In this document: positions 23,744 through 35,878 of the stretch, piece after piece
Numbering within the stretch: position 1 is the stretch's first letter
How the letters are laid out: every line of letters begins with the position of its first letter
Source: Dipteronia dyeriana
Taxonomy: Eukaryota; Streptophyta; Magnoliopsida; Sapindales; Sapindaceae
DNA length: 64,000 bases
Direction: 5' to 3'
Assembly: GCA_032871835.1 (NCBI GenBank)
Contig: CM065296.1
Location: 5,838,001-5,902,000 of the forward strand
Made by a program: the position numbers and the translations under genes
The notes under the pieces: model-generated
Seen by the model: only the letters and a program-made list of their open reading frames with translations
Told to the model about the DNA's origin: nothing
Databases searched by the model: none

Positions 23744-24897
23744 CTCATAATATAGTAAATCAATTTATGTGGTTTCGACGGATTTGGTTTGAAACTGAAT
23801 CCGTCGAAATCACCAAAACTCAGCTTTTAATGGGTTACTAAGAACATAAATTTATTGTAAATATAACGAGTAACATGAAAAAATGATAACTATTATCTCA
23901 TATGAGAACTCTTTTTTTGGTTTTAACGGATTCGGTTTCAAACCGAATCCGTTGAAACTCGGGTTATAAATTAATTAAGCTATAAAAAATTAGCATAAAT
24001 TGAATTAATAATGCAAGTTTAACGTAAATATAAGCAACAAACAAATAAAATAGAAAGAATTGGCTACAAAACTTGCTTATAATATATTAACCCAATTCTT
24101 GTGGTTTCAATAAATTTGGTTTGAAACCGAATCCGTCGAAATCACTAAAACTCAGCTTTTTAATGGGGTTAAATTGGACTGAGAACACAAATCTAATGTC
24201 AATAAAATGAGTAACATGAGAAAAAATGACAACAATTATTGTATACGAGAACTTTTTTGTGTGGTTTCAACGAATTCGGTTTCAAACTGAATCTGTCGAA
24301 ACCGTTGAAACTCGGTTTCTCACAAGTAAGCAATAAAAAAGAAGGACAAATTGGATTAAGAATGCAAGTTTAATGTAAATATAAGAAGAAAAAAAATGGA
24401 AAATGGTTACAAAACTTGCTTATAATAAAATAAACCAATTTATGTATCCGTCGAAATCATCGAAACTCGGCTTTTAATGGGTTTAAACTGGACGAAAAAC
24501 ACAAATTTAATGAAAATATAACGAGTAACATGAAAAAATGACAATAATTATTACATATGAGAACTCTTTTTTGTGGTTTCGACTCGATTTCGAACCGAAT
24601 CCGTCGAAATCGCTGAAACTCGAGTTCTCATATTCAAGCTACAAAAATTGAGAATAAATTGGATTAAGAATACAAGTTTAACGTAAATATAATCAACAAA
24701 AAAAGATCAAATTGAAAAATGGCTACAAAACTTGTTTATAATATAAGAACCCAGTTTTTGTGGTGTCAACAGATTCGATTTGAAACCGAATTTGTTGAAA
24801 TCGTTGAAACTAGACTTGTAGTGAATTTATATTATACTAAAAATACAAATTTAATGTAAATATTGAGCGTAACATGAAAAAAAAATGACAATCGTCC
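23744..24897. repeat. ~330-bp palindromic satellite, fragment 3 (about 3.5 units)
   Basis: Units begin near 23752, 24080, 24425 and 24740 at ATAATATA(A)...CAATTT(A)TGTGG. Each unit has two halves of about 165 bp. Each half carries an inverted motif: for example 23925-23953 is a perfect 29-bp palindrome with 14-bp arms around one base. After the motif come GAAACTCGG, a T/A-rich spacer and ATGTAAATATAA(C/G). The last unit decays at about 24897. Confidence 0.88.
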
Positions 24898-25064
24898 AAG
24901 CATAAGCGCCTTCGACAGTAATTATATGTACAACGATTCTTACATATATACAGTAGTCTAGTGTAATCACTAATTAACCCAAAATATTTATGTTGATAAG
25001 TTGGAGACGTGGTAGATTAAAATGCTATTTGTTTTTTATAAATAATTATCATATAAAAATATTA

Positions 25065-25505
25065 GAGCATCTCCAATGCAAATATGCATTTGGAGAAAAT
25101 TGATTGCCACATATGATAGATAATTAAAAAGTTAGAAAAACTCTCTCCAATGCAATTATCTAACTTTAATATGGAGCTGATGTGGCAAACAAAAAGTTAG
25201 AAATTATGGAGTTGAGTTTCTAATTGTAGAAACTCTCCTAGAAATGCTGACTAGGATTTCTAACTCATTCAACCAATAATATTAAAGCTCATTTAATTGT
25301 AAAATAAAAGAGGAGAGATAATGTAATAATTGTTTTATTATGATTTGTCATAAAATGGATGCATATTTGACTTTATATAATTGCATTGGAGGTGTGAATA
25401 TGCATTTCTCTAAAAACAAATTCAAAAGTGGGTCCATAATAAATAGAAATGCTGATGTGACACCATTTAGAAACTCAAAAATACATATTTACATTGGAGA
25501 TGCTC
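25065..25505. mobile_element. PIF/Harbinger (Tourist-like) MITE with TTA duplication
   Basis: Terminal inverted repeats GAGCATCTCCAATGCAAATA at 25065 and, reverse-complemented, GAGCATCTCCAATGTAAATA ending at 25505. The flanks are TTA at 25062-25064 and 25506-25508. Its 441 bp have no coding frame. An internal copy of CTCTCCAATGCAAT near 25141 repeats part of the terminus. Confidence 0.85.
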
Positions 25506-25508
25506 TTA

Positions 25509-25950
25509 GTGGAGATAGGTACGCTGCACATTGTGGTCGAGATGTTCTGAGTGTGGTAAGGTTGGTTGGTGCCGGCAGCCCAATTCTTCTGATATTGGTC
25601 TGGTAATCAAGGATATTATTGCTCGTTTGCAGAGTATTATTGGTAGCACGATTGTGTTTGCTCCTGGAACGTGAATTTTGTCATCCATACCCTCTCAAAA
25701 ATGACTTTAAGTCTTTCTAAGGATCTTTTAAAGATTAAGGACTAAGGAGTATCCTCTGTATGTGGAGAGGTACATATCGGAGGAGTTCCTTATTTAATGT
25801 TGGTTCTAAAGAGTATATTCCGTGTGTGGAGAGGTACATATCGGAGGAGTTCCTTAATTAATGTTGTTTCGCTTTGAATAAAGTTCTTTCATATAAAAAA
25901 ATATTTGTAGACCAATTTACTATCTATTGTTATATATATATATATATATA
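25509..25950. other. Unassigned repeat-bearing stretch with a tandem pair and (TA)n
   Basis: It contains two near-identical copies of GTGTGGAGAGGTACATATCG plus GAGGAGTTCCTTA (about 25759-25802 and 25827-25866), then TTTGAATAAAGTTCTTTCATATAAAAAA. That end resembles the 3' end of a plant LINE or a polyadenylated transcript. A (TA)n run at 25930-25950 follows and is the insertion site of MULE element 2. Confidence 0.4.
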
Positions 25951-26063
25951 TGAGGGAATTGCAGGAAATGATCACAATTTTTATTGAGTTATTGTTTTTA
26001 GCCAAAACTTTATTTTTGCTTAAAATTATCATCTTTAACCATGAACTTCCAAATATACCCTCA
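25951..26063 (+). repeat. Left TIR of MULE element 2
   Basis: It begins TGAGGGAATTGCAGG next to (TA)n. The core at 25976-26000 is identical to the reverse complement of 35941-35965. Beyond the core, blocks TATTTTT, TTATCA, TTNACCA and TACCCTCA keep register with the right end. Confidence 0.78.
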
Positions 26064-26579
26064 TTTTTGTTTTATGTGTCCCAAATTTTCCCACCCAAAG
26101 TTTTCACTTATCAGTGCTTTGTTTTTCAATTTCTCACGCTCCCTCTCTCGCTCTCTCTGTTTGTTCGCTCACTCTCTCACTCACTCTGTTTATTCTCTAA
26201 TTGTTTTGCTTCTTCTCTCTCAAACCGTGATCTCTCTGAAAACCGATTTGCTTCTTCTCTCTGAAACCGTGTTCTCTTTTGCTTCTTCTCTCTCAAATCG
26301 TGATCTCTCACTCTAAAAAATTAGCTTCATCTCTCTGAAAACCTAGGCTGCAAATCAGGTCTGAAACTCGTGGGTCTTCCTTTCTTCAGGTAGATCCAGA
26401 TCCGAAACCTAGTATTCAACTCTTTGTTAAAGTAGTTGAAGATATTTATCCCTTTCCTACTTGTTTTTTACAAGAATGAACAAGTTTAATTTGAAGAAAA
26501 TAGAATGATTTAGATTTTGAGTGAAACCCATGGACTGTCAATTTTTGTTCTCAGGTTATATGATAGGCCATTTAATTGT

Positions 26580-26960
26580 TACATGCCAGTTCAACAACAT
26601 GTTGCATGCCAGTTCAATTTAATGTTACATGACAGTATTTTTTAAAGTTACATGCTAGGTTATTTTTTGTACCCAAGATACATGCTAGGTTATTTATGAA
26701 GTTACATGCTAGGTTATTTTTGAAGTTACATGCTAAATTAATTTTTAAGTTACATGGTAGGTTATTTATGAAGTTACATGCTAGGTTATTTTTGAAGTTA
26801 CATGCTAGGTTAATTTTTAAGTCACATGCTAGGTTATTTTTTAAGTCACATGCTTGGTTATTTATAAAGTTACATGGTCTGTTATTTATGAAGTTACATG
26901 CCAAGTGATTTGTGAAGTTACATTCCATCCAACTCCTATTTTTTTACATGTAAATTCATT
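26580..26960 (+). repeat. GTTACATGCTAGGTTATTTTTGAA tandem array, cluster A
   Basis: About 14 head-to-tail copies of a 22-26 nt unit (GTTACATGCTAGGTTATTTNTGA). They lie in the leader of the transposase gene of element 2, between a CT-rich 5' exon and the first coding exon. Confidence 0.9.
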
Positions 26961-27011
26961 TTAAAGTTACATGTCAAATACTTTTAATGTCAATTACTTG
27001 ACTTGTAGGAA

Positions 27012-29701
27012 TGTGGATGAAACGAAATTGGTCATCCATCATGGTGGAAGTTGGATGGGTAATTGTTACGAGGGCGGTATGACAAAGTGGGTTAATGTTC
27101 CTAGATGAGCAAGTTATGATGGCTTGGTGAAGTTGGTAGAAGAAGTTATCAAAGTTGATGTTGCTAGGTTCAACTTACAATTATGGTCATTGGCATTTAC
27201 AATTAGTGGTACTGCTCGTCCTAGAATTGAGAATGAATAATGACGTGTCATGTATGATGAATGTAGATAAGTTATTACTTGAGGTTTTTATCTCTGTTTC
27301 TGCGAAGGAAACAACAGATTGCGTTCAAGATGACAACATATGTAACCTACCTACTTCACAACCCGTGTATGACGGGTTTCTTCGGCAGATGGCAGGATAT
27401 GGGTCCATTCCAATTGTAGACCCAAATGTATGTAACGATGAAACCATTGACGATGAAGAGAACAATCAGTGGCCGGACTCCGATAACAGTGATGATAGCT
27501 TGATACCCAACGTTGGCAGAGGTAATCACGATGATGAATATTGGCATGATGGAGTGGGTCGTGGTTCTGGAAGTGTTGGAGGACATGGATGTGCTAGTCC
27601 ATCAGGTTTTGCTACATTTAACGGTGTTTCCTTTCGAGAGGATGGTTTGGGTGACGATGTTGATCAAACTTCTGAACATGCTTCCCCACGAGCTTGGGTT
27701 ATTCTTGGAGCAGAAAGGTATTCTTTTGAACCCATTAGCGCGGAGGAAGCTTGTTCAGATGTTGGCTGATTATACAAGGGTAGAATATTTCAATGCAAGA
27801 AAGATCTGAAGGGAACGTTGAATATGTATGTATTGAAGAAGGGATTTGAAGTGCGGATTTGAAGGTCTAGCAAGACACGTTATGAGGCTGGATGTAAGGA
27901 TGACGAGTGTGATTTCCATTTAAGTGGAATTAAGATGCAAAAAGGAGAATATTGGGTGGTTCGAATGTTCGTAAAGGATCATACGTGCAATATCGATGGT
28001 TTCCACACACGTCTTCAACAAGCAAATTCATTGACTGTCGGTGAACTATTAGCACCAAAGTTGCAAGTACACGGACATTCTCTAAAACCTAAAGATATCA
28101 TGGTTGAAATGCAAGTGGAACATGGACTACATTTGTTGTATTCAAAGGCTTGGAGAGCAAAGGATCATGTAGATGCATCTGTTTTTGGTCCTCCCGAAGA
28201 ATCATTCAAACTGTTGCCTGCTTACTGTCATCGATTGGAAGAAGTAAATCCAGGGACTATTACGGCGTTGAAAACAAATATTGCAAATCAGTTTGAATAT
28301 ATGTTCATCACTCATGCCGCATCACTTCATGGATTTCGTACCGTGATTCGACTAGTTATTGCCATTGACGACACTCATTTGAAGGGTAAATTTTCTAGTA
28401 TTATGTTTGTAGCTATATGTTTGGATGTAAACAACCAGATTTTTCCTTTGGCATATGGCTTTGGTGATATTGAAGATGAAATGTCATGGACATGGTTTTT
28501 GAATGAGCTTAAAAATGCTATTGGTAGTCCTGAGGATTGTATGATCATATCCGACCGCCACCTCAGTATCAAGGTTGCAATGGAGAAAGTGTACCCTAAC
28601 GTACCACATGGATATTGTGTGTTTCACATGGCTTAAAACATCAAAAAAGATTACAAAAGGAAAGATGTGAGCCTTCTTTTCAAACAAGCATGTACGGCAT
28701 ACTGGAAATCTGAATTCAAGGAAACGATGTTGGAGATGATGAAGGTTAATAGGGTAGAATTCGAAGAATTAATGAATGTTGGTCCCGAAAGGTGGTCTCA
28801 TACTTACGCTCCTGTTAGGCGTTATAGGTTGATGACCTCTAGCATTTCCGAGTCGATGAATTCATGTTTGGTATATGCTCGTTAAATGCCAATAACAACC
28901 ATGATTGAGTTTATTAGAGACATGCTCCAGAAATGGTTTTATAAGTGTCGGACCAAGGTTGAAAAAACTCGGACACAATTGACTCCATGAGCCACTGAAT
29001 TAATAAAAGAAAGAAACATTGATTCAGAAAAGTACACGGTTCGTCCAATTAATTCTGTTAACTTCAATGTTAAATATGGAAATAAAGATGGTTTCGTAAA
29101 CCTTTATGAAAAGACTTGTAGCTGTGCAAAATTTGAAGTTGATAAACTCCCATGTCGACATGCATTAGCTGCAATAAGGTTAATATCCTCTTCGTCCATT
29201 GTAATTTGTCTTCTTACCTATTTGATTCACTTAATTACTCATAATCTTTTCCTTTGTAGGTATGCGAAGAAACCTTTACCCGATTATTGTGGGGATTGCT
29301 ACAAAACCACTAGTTGGGTTGAAGCATATGCAAGGACCATTTCCCCTGTTGGGCATCCTAGTGATTGGAATATTCCTGAAGATGTGCGATCAAAGGTTGT
29401 TTTTCCGCCTCCTTTTTGTGCGCAAGCTGGAAGACCAAGAAAGAAGATATTTAAATCTGTCAGAGAACATGGTAATGGAAAGACCAGAAATTGTACGATT
29501 TGTAAAAAATCGGGCCACAACCGACAGAATTGCAGGAATGCATAGCCTTGTCAAGCTCCTCCACCATGCTCATCCGCATCATCTGTAACATCCGCAACAT
29601 CGAAACGACCACGTAGACCTTACAGATGCAGGAAGTGTGGAGATGAAAGCCACAATTCACAAAAATGTCTATTGGCACCAGAAGAAGTTGGTACATCCTA
29701 G
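27012..29701 (+). pseudogene. MuDR/MULE transposase of element 2
   Basis: The first coding exon follows an acceptor-like CTTGTAG at about 27009 and reads VDETKLVIHHGGSWMGNCYE, the usual start of these transposases, then SYDGLVKLVEEV. An acidic linker, the MuDR DNA-binding region (27770-28000), the catalytic domain with Asp in AIDDTHLKG and Asp in ISDRH (28340-28640), a SWIM finger CSCAKFEVDKLPCRHA (about 29118-29165) and two CCHC knuckles (CTICKKSGHNRQNC, CRKCGDESHNSQKC) follow. An intron at about 29177-29260 sits at the same codon as in element 1. Lesions: TGA near 27105, frameshift near 27235, frameshift near 27760, TGA near 27868, TAA at 28634-28636, TAA near 28883 and TGA near 28988. It is dead. 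Confidence 0.87.
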
Positions 29702-29769
29702 ATTTTACTGTATCAGTGATGTAGACTTTACGAAGCTCTTATTGAATTTGATAGTTGAATTATAATGAC

Positions 29770-30545
29770 TCCAGTAATGTTACATGTAAGAAGTTACATG
29801 TCATTTCAAAATGAAGTTACATGATAGTGCATAAATAATTTCAATTCAGAATACTCCAGTAATGTTACATGTTAGAAGTTACATGCCAGTTGAAAAAGAA
29901 GTTACATGCTAGTTGAAAATGAAGTTACATAAATAATTTCATTTCAGAATACTCCAGTAATGTTACATGTCAGTTCAAAATGAAGTTACATGCTAGTTGA
30001 AAATGAAGTTACATGTCATAAATAATTTCATTTCAGAATACTCCAGTAATGTTACATGTTAGATGTTACATGCTAGTGCAAAATCAAGTTACATCCTTGG
30101 CCATACATAATTTTATTTCAGAATACTCCAGTAATGTTACATGTTAGAAGTTACATGCCAGTTGAAAATGAAGTTACATGATAGTTCATAAATAATTTCA
30201 TTTCAGAATACTTTAGTAATGTTACATGTTAGAAGTTACATGCCAGTTCAAAATGAAGTTACATGATAGTTCATAAATAATTTCATTTCAGAATACTCCA
30301 GTAATGTTACATGTTAGAAGTTACATGCCAGTTCAAAATGAAGTTACATGCTAGTTAAAAATGAAATTACATGATAGTTCATAAATAATTTCATTTCAGA
30401 ATACTCCAGTAATGTTACATGTTATAAGTTACATGCCATGTTCAAAATGATTTTACATGCCAGTTCAAAATGAAGTTACATGCCAGTGCAAAAACATGAA
30501 GTTACATGCCAGTGCAAAAACATGAAGTTACATTAACAAATTCTT
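29770..30545 (+). repeat. GTTACATG array, cluster B, with ~90-bp higher-order unit
   Basis: AAGTTACATGCCAGTTCAAAATG-type units are grouped into a higher-order repeat of about 80-105 bp. Each begins near AATAATTTCATTTCAGAATA and CTCCAGTAATGTTACATGTT. About seven such blocks are visible. It lies between the convergent 3' ends of the transposase and Ulp1 genes. Confidence 0.9.
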
Positions 30546-31067
30546 TTCAAAATGGGACTCCAGTACAAATTCATTCGTACAGTTCCAGTAATGTACATCG
30601 TCAAGTCAAGAAACCTATGAATCTGCCGGTACACTGTTATCATAAATTTCTAGTGTCATTTCCTCCCTAAAGCGGGGGATGTTTTTGGTTCCCCACCCCC
30701 AAAAACATTTACGACGCATCAACATGTCTGCGTATCGGCATGTGAAGACACCACAACTATCGTTGTCTAGTTGTGATGGTAGCTTCTTCGAAATTGATTG
30801 TTCAACAACAAACATCATCCCATCAGGTGATATGCCTATTTTGTCAAAATATCTGGATGCTTGCAAAATTGTTGGAATTAAACGCAAGAGTGGGTGATCT
30901 GCTTCACACGTTTCTGAATATTGGTTGTCTTGTACAATGGATCATAAATACAGACACTGTGTTTTTCCAAATCAACATCATACAATATCCAATGTCCTGT
31001 TGGATCACCAACAGCACATGGCACCAACAACTGAATAAAAGAAGTAACAAATTACGATGTAACTTCA

Positions 31068-31190
31068 ACAGTATGTTACATGACAGAAAGTTCAAGTTAC
31101 ATGTTAGTACGAAACAATGTTACATGCTAGTACAAAACAAAGTTACATGCTAGTACAAAACATTGTTACATGCTAGTACAAAACCATATC
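31068..31190 (+). repeat. GTTACATG array, cluster C
   Basis: About five units GTTACATGCTAGTACAAAACA sit in an intron of the Ulp1 gene, next to the exon ending GTTGGTGCC. They have the same orientation as clusters A and B. Confidence 0.85.
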
Positions 31191-32404
31191 TGGTTTTCAA
31201 AGATGAGTAACCTTACTTACATGTTTAACAGTGGACCAAGCAGTTCCCCACCAAGGTTTGTCTCCAGCAGCATACAATATCCAATCGGTCGGACATTTAT
31301 ATTTTAGTGCATCAAATTCACAACTCAATGGTGCATCCTCCGACGATTGGAATTTTTTCCATTCCTCTGATAACTTTGCCTACAAAGTATAAGTTTGTTA
31401 GGAACATATGTACGTCTTTACGTCAGCCAAACATTTATAAAAGAAAGAAGGTTTTCTTACAAAGAAGTCTGAATATAGCACCGCAACATCTGATTTGTAA
31501 TCTTCTTATTTCAGTTGTCGTTACTTACATAGTAAACTCATATATGCGTCAATATGCTAGTTCAAAATGAAGTAAAATTAAATTGAGATTTTTTCAATAT
31601 GCAACATCAATATTTATATAAATTAGCAATTGTAACCAACCTCATTGGATAACCAACAGGTTGTAGATTCCAACTCGATAAAGAATTCCTTAGTTGCGAA
31701 GTAGTCGGATCCAACGTTCAACCTGTGAAGAAAAGTAGGAATATTTCACTTACAAGTTACTAATAACAATATATTTTACAAAAATAAGGAACAACAAACA
31801 TGTTACAAAATCTTACGATGTCACTGTGTTGTTTTTCTTAAAACGTGCATACTTTGCTTTCAATTTTTTTTTCTCTCTCACAGCCGCATGGAATGGGTCA
31901 ATGTATGGTGAAGTCATATAACGAGATTTAGTCTTCAACCGCTGCTCCCGCTCATTCTACACAACCAGGTACTCTAACGTAGTTGCATCCCCTATTGTTC
32001 TGTCAACTACCAAAGGGGAAGGGGTCTGCACCTTTAATCCCTCTTAGGCCAAAATGTTTTGGACCAAATGCTCAAGGCCCTCACCATCGGTTTCATTATC
32101 TCCAACAATCCATTTTTCTCGGGCATGATCCGACCCAAAAACCACCATTACAAGGGATGCATCACCCCCACCGAGCATCTCCTTCACCATCCCTCTTACT
32201 AGAAGTAACCTCACCCCCACCATGGCTACCTTTACCCTCAGCATTAGGACTGCCCACGTTTTCCCTTTGCACTTCGTGATAATTCTATACTCTATGTGAT
32301 TCAAAATGTTGATGAACTGGCGTTGAGTAGTTAGGGTCAAACCGATGTGGCTCAGAATGAGGCGTCCAATCAGGGGTAGTCTGTGTTTTTTTTTTTAAAT
32401 ATCA

Positions 32405-32705
32405 GAAATTGAAGTTGCATGTCAGTAAAACCAAGTTACATGCTAATTCAAACCAAGTTACATGCTAGTACAAAACCAAGTTACATGCTAGTAGAAAACC
32501 AAATTACTTGCTAGTACAAAACCAAGTTACAAGCTAGTACAAAACCAAGTTACATCCCGGTACAAAACCAAGTTACATGCCGGTACAAAACCAAGTTACA
32601 TGCCGGTACAAAACCAAGTTACATGCTAGTACAAAACGAAGTTACATGCTAGTACAAAACCAAGGAAGGGAATTGAAACCCAAGTTACATGCCAGTAAGT
32701 TGAAG
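32405..32705 (+). repeat. GTTACATG array, cluster D
   Basis: About twelve units of AAGTTACATGCTAGTACAAAACC (23 nt) lie in a Ulp1-gene intron. Several copies share CGG in place of TAG, which suggests local tandem amplification. Confidence 0.9.
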
Positions 32706-33116
32706 TTACTTGATGACGTGGCTGAACAAGATCATCCAGCCTTTTGTCCACCCGATCAAGCCTTTTGTTTAGGCGCCTCTCCATTGTCAAAACCTCCTTC
32801 TGTATCTCTTTCTTCATAATGTCTTCAAAGTGCTTTGAAATTGCATTCATTACTTCCCTTATTGTTCTCGAAGAGTCCATCGAGCCATCACCCACCTAAA
32901 GTGTACAAAGAAAAAAAGCTTGAGTATCGGATTCTAGTTTACTTAACGAAATGATTTTATCAGCTAGTAATCAAATTACCGGTGACATGACTTGAGATGT
33001 ATGCGTCCTTTTTATCCTTCCTCCCTTTTTTTCTTTCTGAGGAGACATCTTCCTCTTCATCTGTTTAGGTCGTGATTGACCTCCATCATCAGCAACATCA
33101 ACATCATCATCAGCAA

Positions 33117-33152
<36 letters not shown>

Positions 33153-33574
33153 TACCATCATCATTAGGTCGTTGCTCACCATCATCATAATTGAGTGGAA
33201 CAGATTGTGGACCCCTAGATAAATTCGTGTCCACACCAACCAAGTAAGGTTGCATCTTCTCATCGTCAGTTGAATTTAATACCTCCAACACAACATGCTA
33301 TATAGTTAACAGAAGTGTCATGATTTTTTTAAGTACTAATATAAAGAAAACTTAATTTTAGGTTAGGAAAGAAAAAAAAACATACCTTTCCCTCCTTCAC
33401 TTCTTGTTCATACTTTGCAAATTTGGCAAAGAAATTGTGAGGCCTTTTAAAAATCCTTCAGTTCTTCAAACGGGGATGGCTGTGACATAAGTTGTTCCCC
33501 ACCAATTGAACTAATGAGCTGCAGGCTTCTATCGCCCAGAACTGACATTTCACAATTTTTAACAATTTAACTAC

Positions 33575-34385
33575 ATAAGTTCCAGTAATGTTACATGCTA
33601 CAAGTTACATGCTAGTTCAGAATGAAGTTACATGCTAGTTTAAAACAAAGTTATATGCTAGTTCATTTAATCATAAATTTTGGAAAACTAATCTAATGCA
33701 CAATTCCAGTAAGGTTACATGCTACAAGTTACATGCCAGTTCAGAATGAAAGTACATGCTAATTGAAAACAATGTTACATGCTAGTTCATTAGTTAACAA
33801 AATTTGGAAGACTGATATAAGACACAATTTCAGTAATGTTACATGCTACAAGTTACATGCCAGTTCAGAATGAAGTTACATGCGAGTTGAAAACAATGTT
33901 ACATGCTAGTTCATTTAATCACAAAAATTGGAAGACTAATCTAATGCATAATTCCAGTAATGTTACATGCCAGTTCAGAATGAAGTTACATGCTAGTTGA
34001 AAACAATGTTACATGTTAGTTCATTTAATCACAAAAATTGGAAGACTAATCTAATGCATAATTCCAGTAATGTTACATGATACAAGTTACATGCCAATTC
34101 AGAATGAAGTTATATGCTAGTTGAAAACAATGTTACATGCTAGTTCATTTAATCACAAAAATTGGAAAACTAATCTAATGCATAATTCCAGTAATGTTAC
34201 ATGTTAGAAGTTACATGCTAGTTTAGGATGAAGTTAAATGCTATTTGAAATTGAAGTTACATGCTAGTTCATTTAATCAAAACATTTGGAAGACTAATAT
34301 AATGCACAATTCCAGTAATGTTAAATGCTACAAGTTACACGCCAGTGTAAAATGAAGTTACATGTTAGTTAATAATGAAGTTGCA
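33575..34385 (+). repeat. GTTACATG array, cluster E, with ~125-bp higher-order unit
   Basis: Six or so blocks of about 110-130 bp each contain ATAATTCCAGTAATGTTACA, AAGTTACATGCCAGTTCAGA, GTTGAAAACAATG and TTCATTTAATCACAAAAATT. They fill an intron between the DUF1985 exon (34651-34358) and the next exon of the Ulp1 gene. Confidence 0.9.
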
Positions 34386-35878
34386 TACATCAATAAGATT
34401 TGAAACCTCACCAAAAATGCCCAAGGGAAGCCGTATAAGTTATAATGTGCGACGACCTTCCTTGATGCATTTGCAGACCGGAAACCTTGGCGTAGGTAGT
34501 GTATTGTCATCATATACACATAACTTCCCCATGGAAAAGAATCGAAGGATTCTAGATCCTCCACTAATGCAAACAACCATAATGACACTTTCCTCCTCAA
34601 ATCTTGTCCAAACAAAACATTATTGGTAATCAATACCAGGGTCATCTTCAAATCATCCTTTGGTTATTCAAATTGACACCCATAAACTTTTCCCATACAT
34701 GTTTCAGTTGCAGATTCTCATCCCCCCCTCCCCGAAATATCTATCGTGGATCCCACCAGAAATGACATGATAAGTTTTCAAAAAAATGTCAGACATCACC
34801 CCAAATTTTAGGCCTGTGACAAAAAAAATTCTCTTTTCGTAAATTTTGCCACTTTACCACCTACCAAGAAGTGGTATTCATCCTCACGGGTCACTCCAGG
34901 TATACATATCTGCCTCAATATCAAGTTATGCATTACGCCAGCCGAAAAAGTCACCTCTTTCTGGATGGCAAGTAGGTACCTGAAACATGTCTTCCGTAAC
35001 ACACCCAATTGTTTTACTTGTTTAAGAACCTTAGCAATCTCCGACAACCCATTCAAACTACTGTACAAATTTGTGGTGGACTTTTTTAACCAAAAATTCC
35101 TAGGTTTAATAAGGAAATCCTCAAAATCCATATTCTTCATCTACAAAAGCACAAAAATAAAAAATTGCATTATAAATTATTATATAATTATGAATTCCTT
35201 GGTTTTTGTTTTTGTATTATTCTAATCATAAAAGTAATCTATGTATTATGAAGTTAAACAATATCTATATATATCAAAGTATTGGAAAGAAGCGACATAC
35301 AGATTTGACACACAATTTCGGGTCAAACCACACCAAGCATCGTAATTGACCTAAAATTCAAAATTTCTTTGTTCAAAATCAATATCAAAATCACCCAAAA
35401 CACACATATACAAATTATAGTTTCAAAACTATCAGTATCAATCATCATCAACTCTCCATTAATTCATTTTAATTTATAAGTACCAAAATTTCTCAAACAA
35501 ACAAGTTCCAGACTATTGGAATCGACAAAAACTGAAGATAAAAACACACAAAAATTACCTCAGTCGAGAACCTGGCGAGATGAAGAAGAAGATTGCGATG
35601 ACGAAGAAGAACAAGATTCGCGTTTCGGATTTCAAGAAACTGGTCAGATAAAGAAAAAGCTTGCGGCGACGTTGCGAGGGAGCCACAACGACGAGGAGCG
35701 GCACCGACAGTGACACGCGACGGCGACAGAGAACGGCAATAACAGTGACGGTGACAATACCTTTCTCTCACTTTCTCTCACTTTTGCTTTTTTACTTCAT
35801 GTAACCCTAATGTTTTTTTACTTGATGTAAGAAAAGTTAAAATTTTAGAATTGTATTCTTTACCGTCCATTTCAAATC

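Larger units (their letters stand above)
30615..35140 (-). pseudogene. DUF1985-Ulp1 protease (C48) gene of MULE element 2
   Basis: A multi-exon gene on the minus strand. The 5' exons (35140-34808 and 34651-34358) show the DUF1985-type region with LFGQDLRRKVSLWLFALVED and FPWGSYVY. A middle exon has an Asp-rich run (about 33110-33180) and basic KRK/KKGGR stretches. Another (32895-32700) is a short coiled coil. Exons at about 31723-31641, 31390-31220 and 31035-30615 hold the C48 core: the His in GHWILYDVDL, the Asp in CIYDPLY, the Gln in PSQLDNDS and the Cys in SCGVFTCRYAD. A one-base frameshift near 30900 separates the His/Asp part from the Gln/Cys part. All catalytic residues are otherwise present. 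The final exon stops at 30615. Exon limits in the middle are uncertain. Confidence 0.75.

Noticed and set aside
26614..26928. Protein with Asn-rich 8-residue repeats (LACNFKNN)
   Set aside because: It is a translation of the GTTACATG DNA array in the leader of the transposase gene; both strands stay open because the unit lacks stops.
33110..33180. Coding Asp-rich or Met-rich repeat protein in its own right
   Set aside because: It is a (CAT/ATC)n triplet run within an exon of the decayed Ulp1 gene; the other frames are shadows.
35493..35771. Arg/Ser-rich protein near the right end of element 2
   Set aside because: CT/GC-rich leader exon of the Ulp1 gene; no homology and it ends at a donor-like site.
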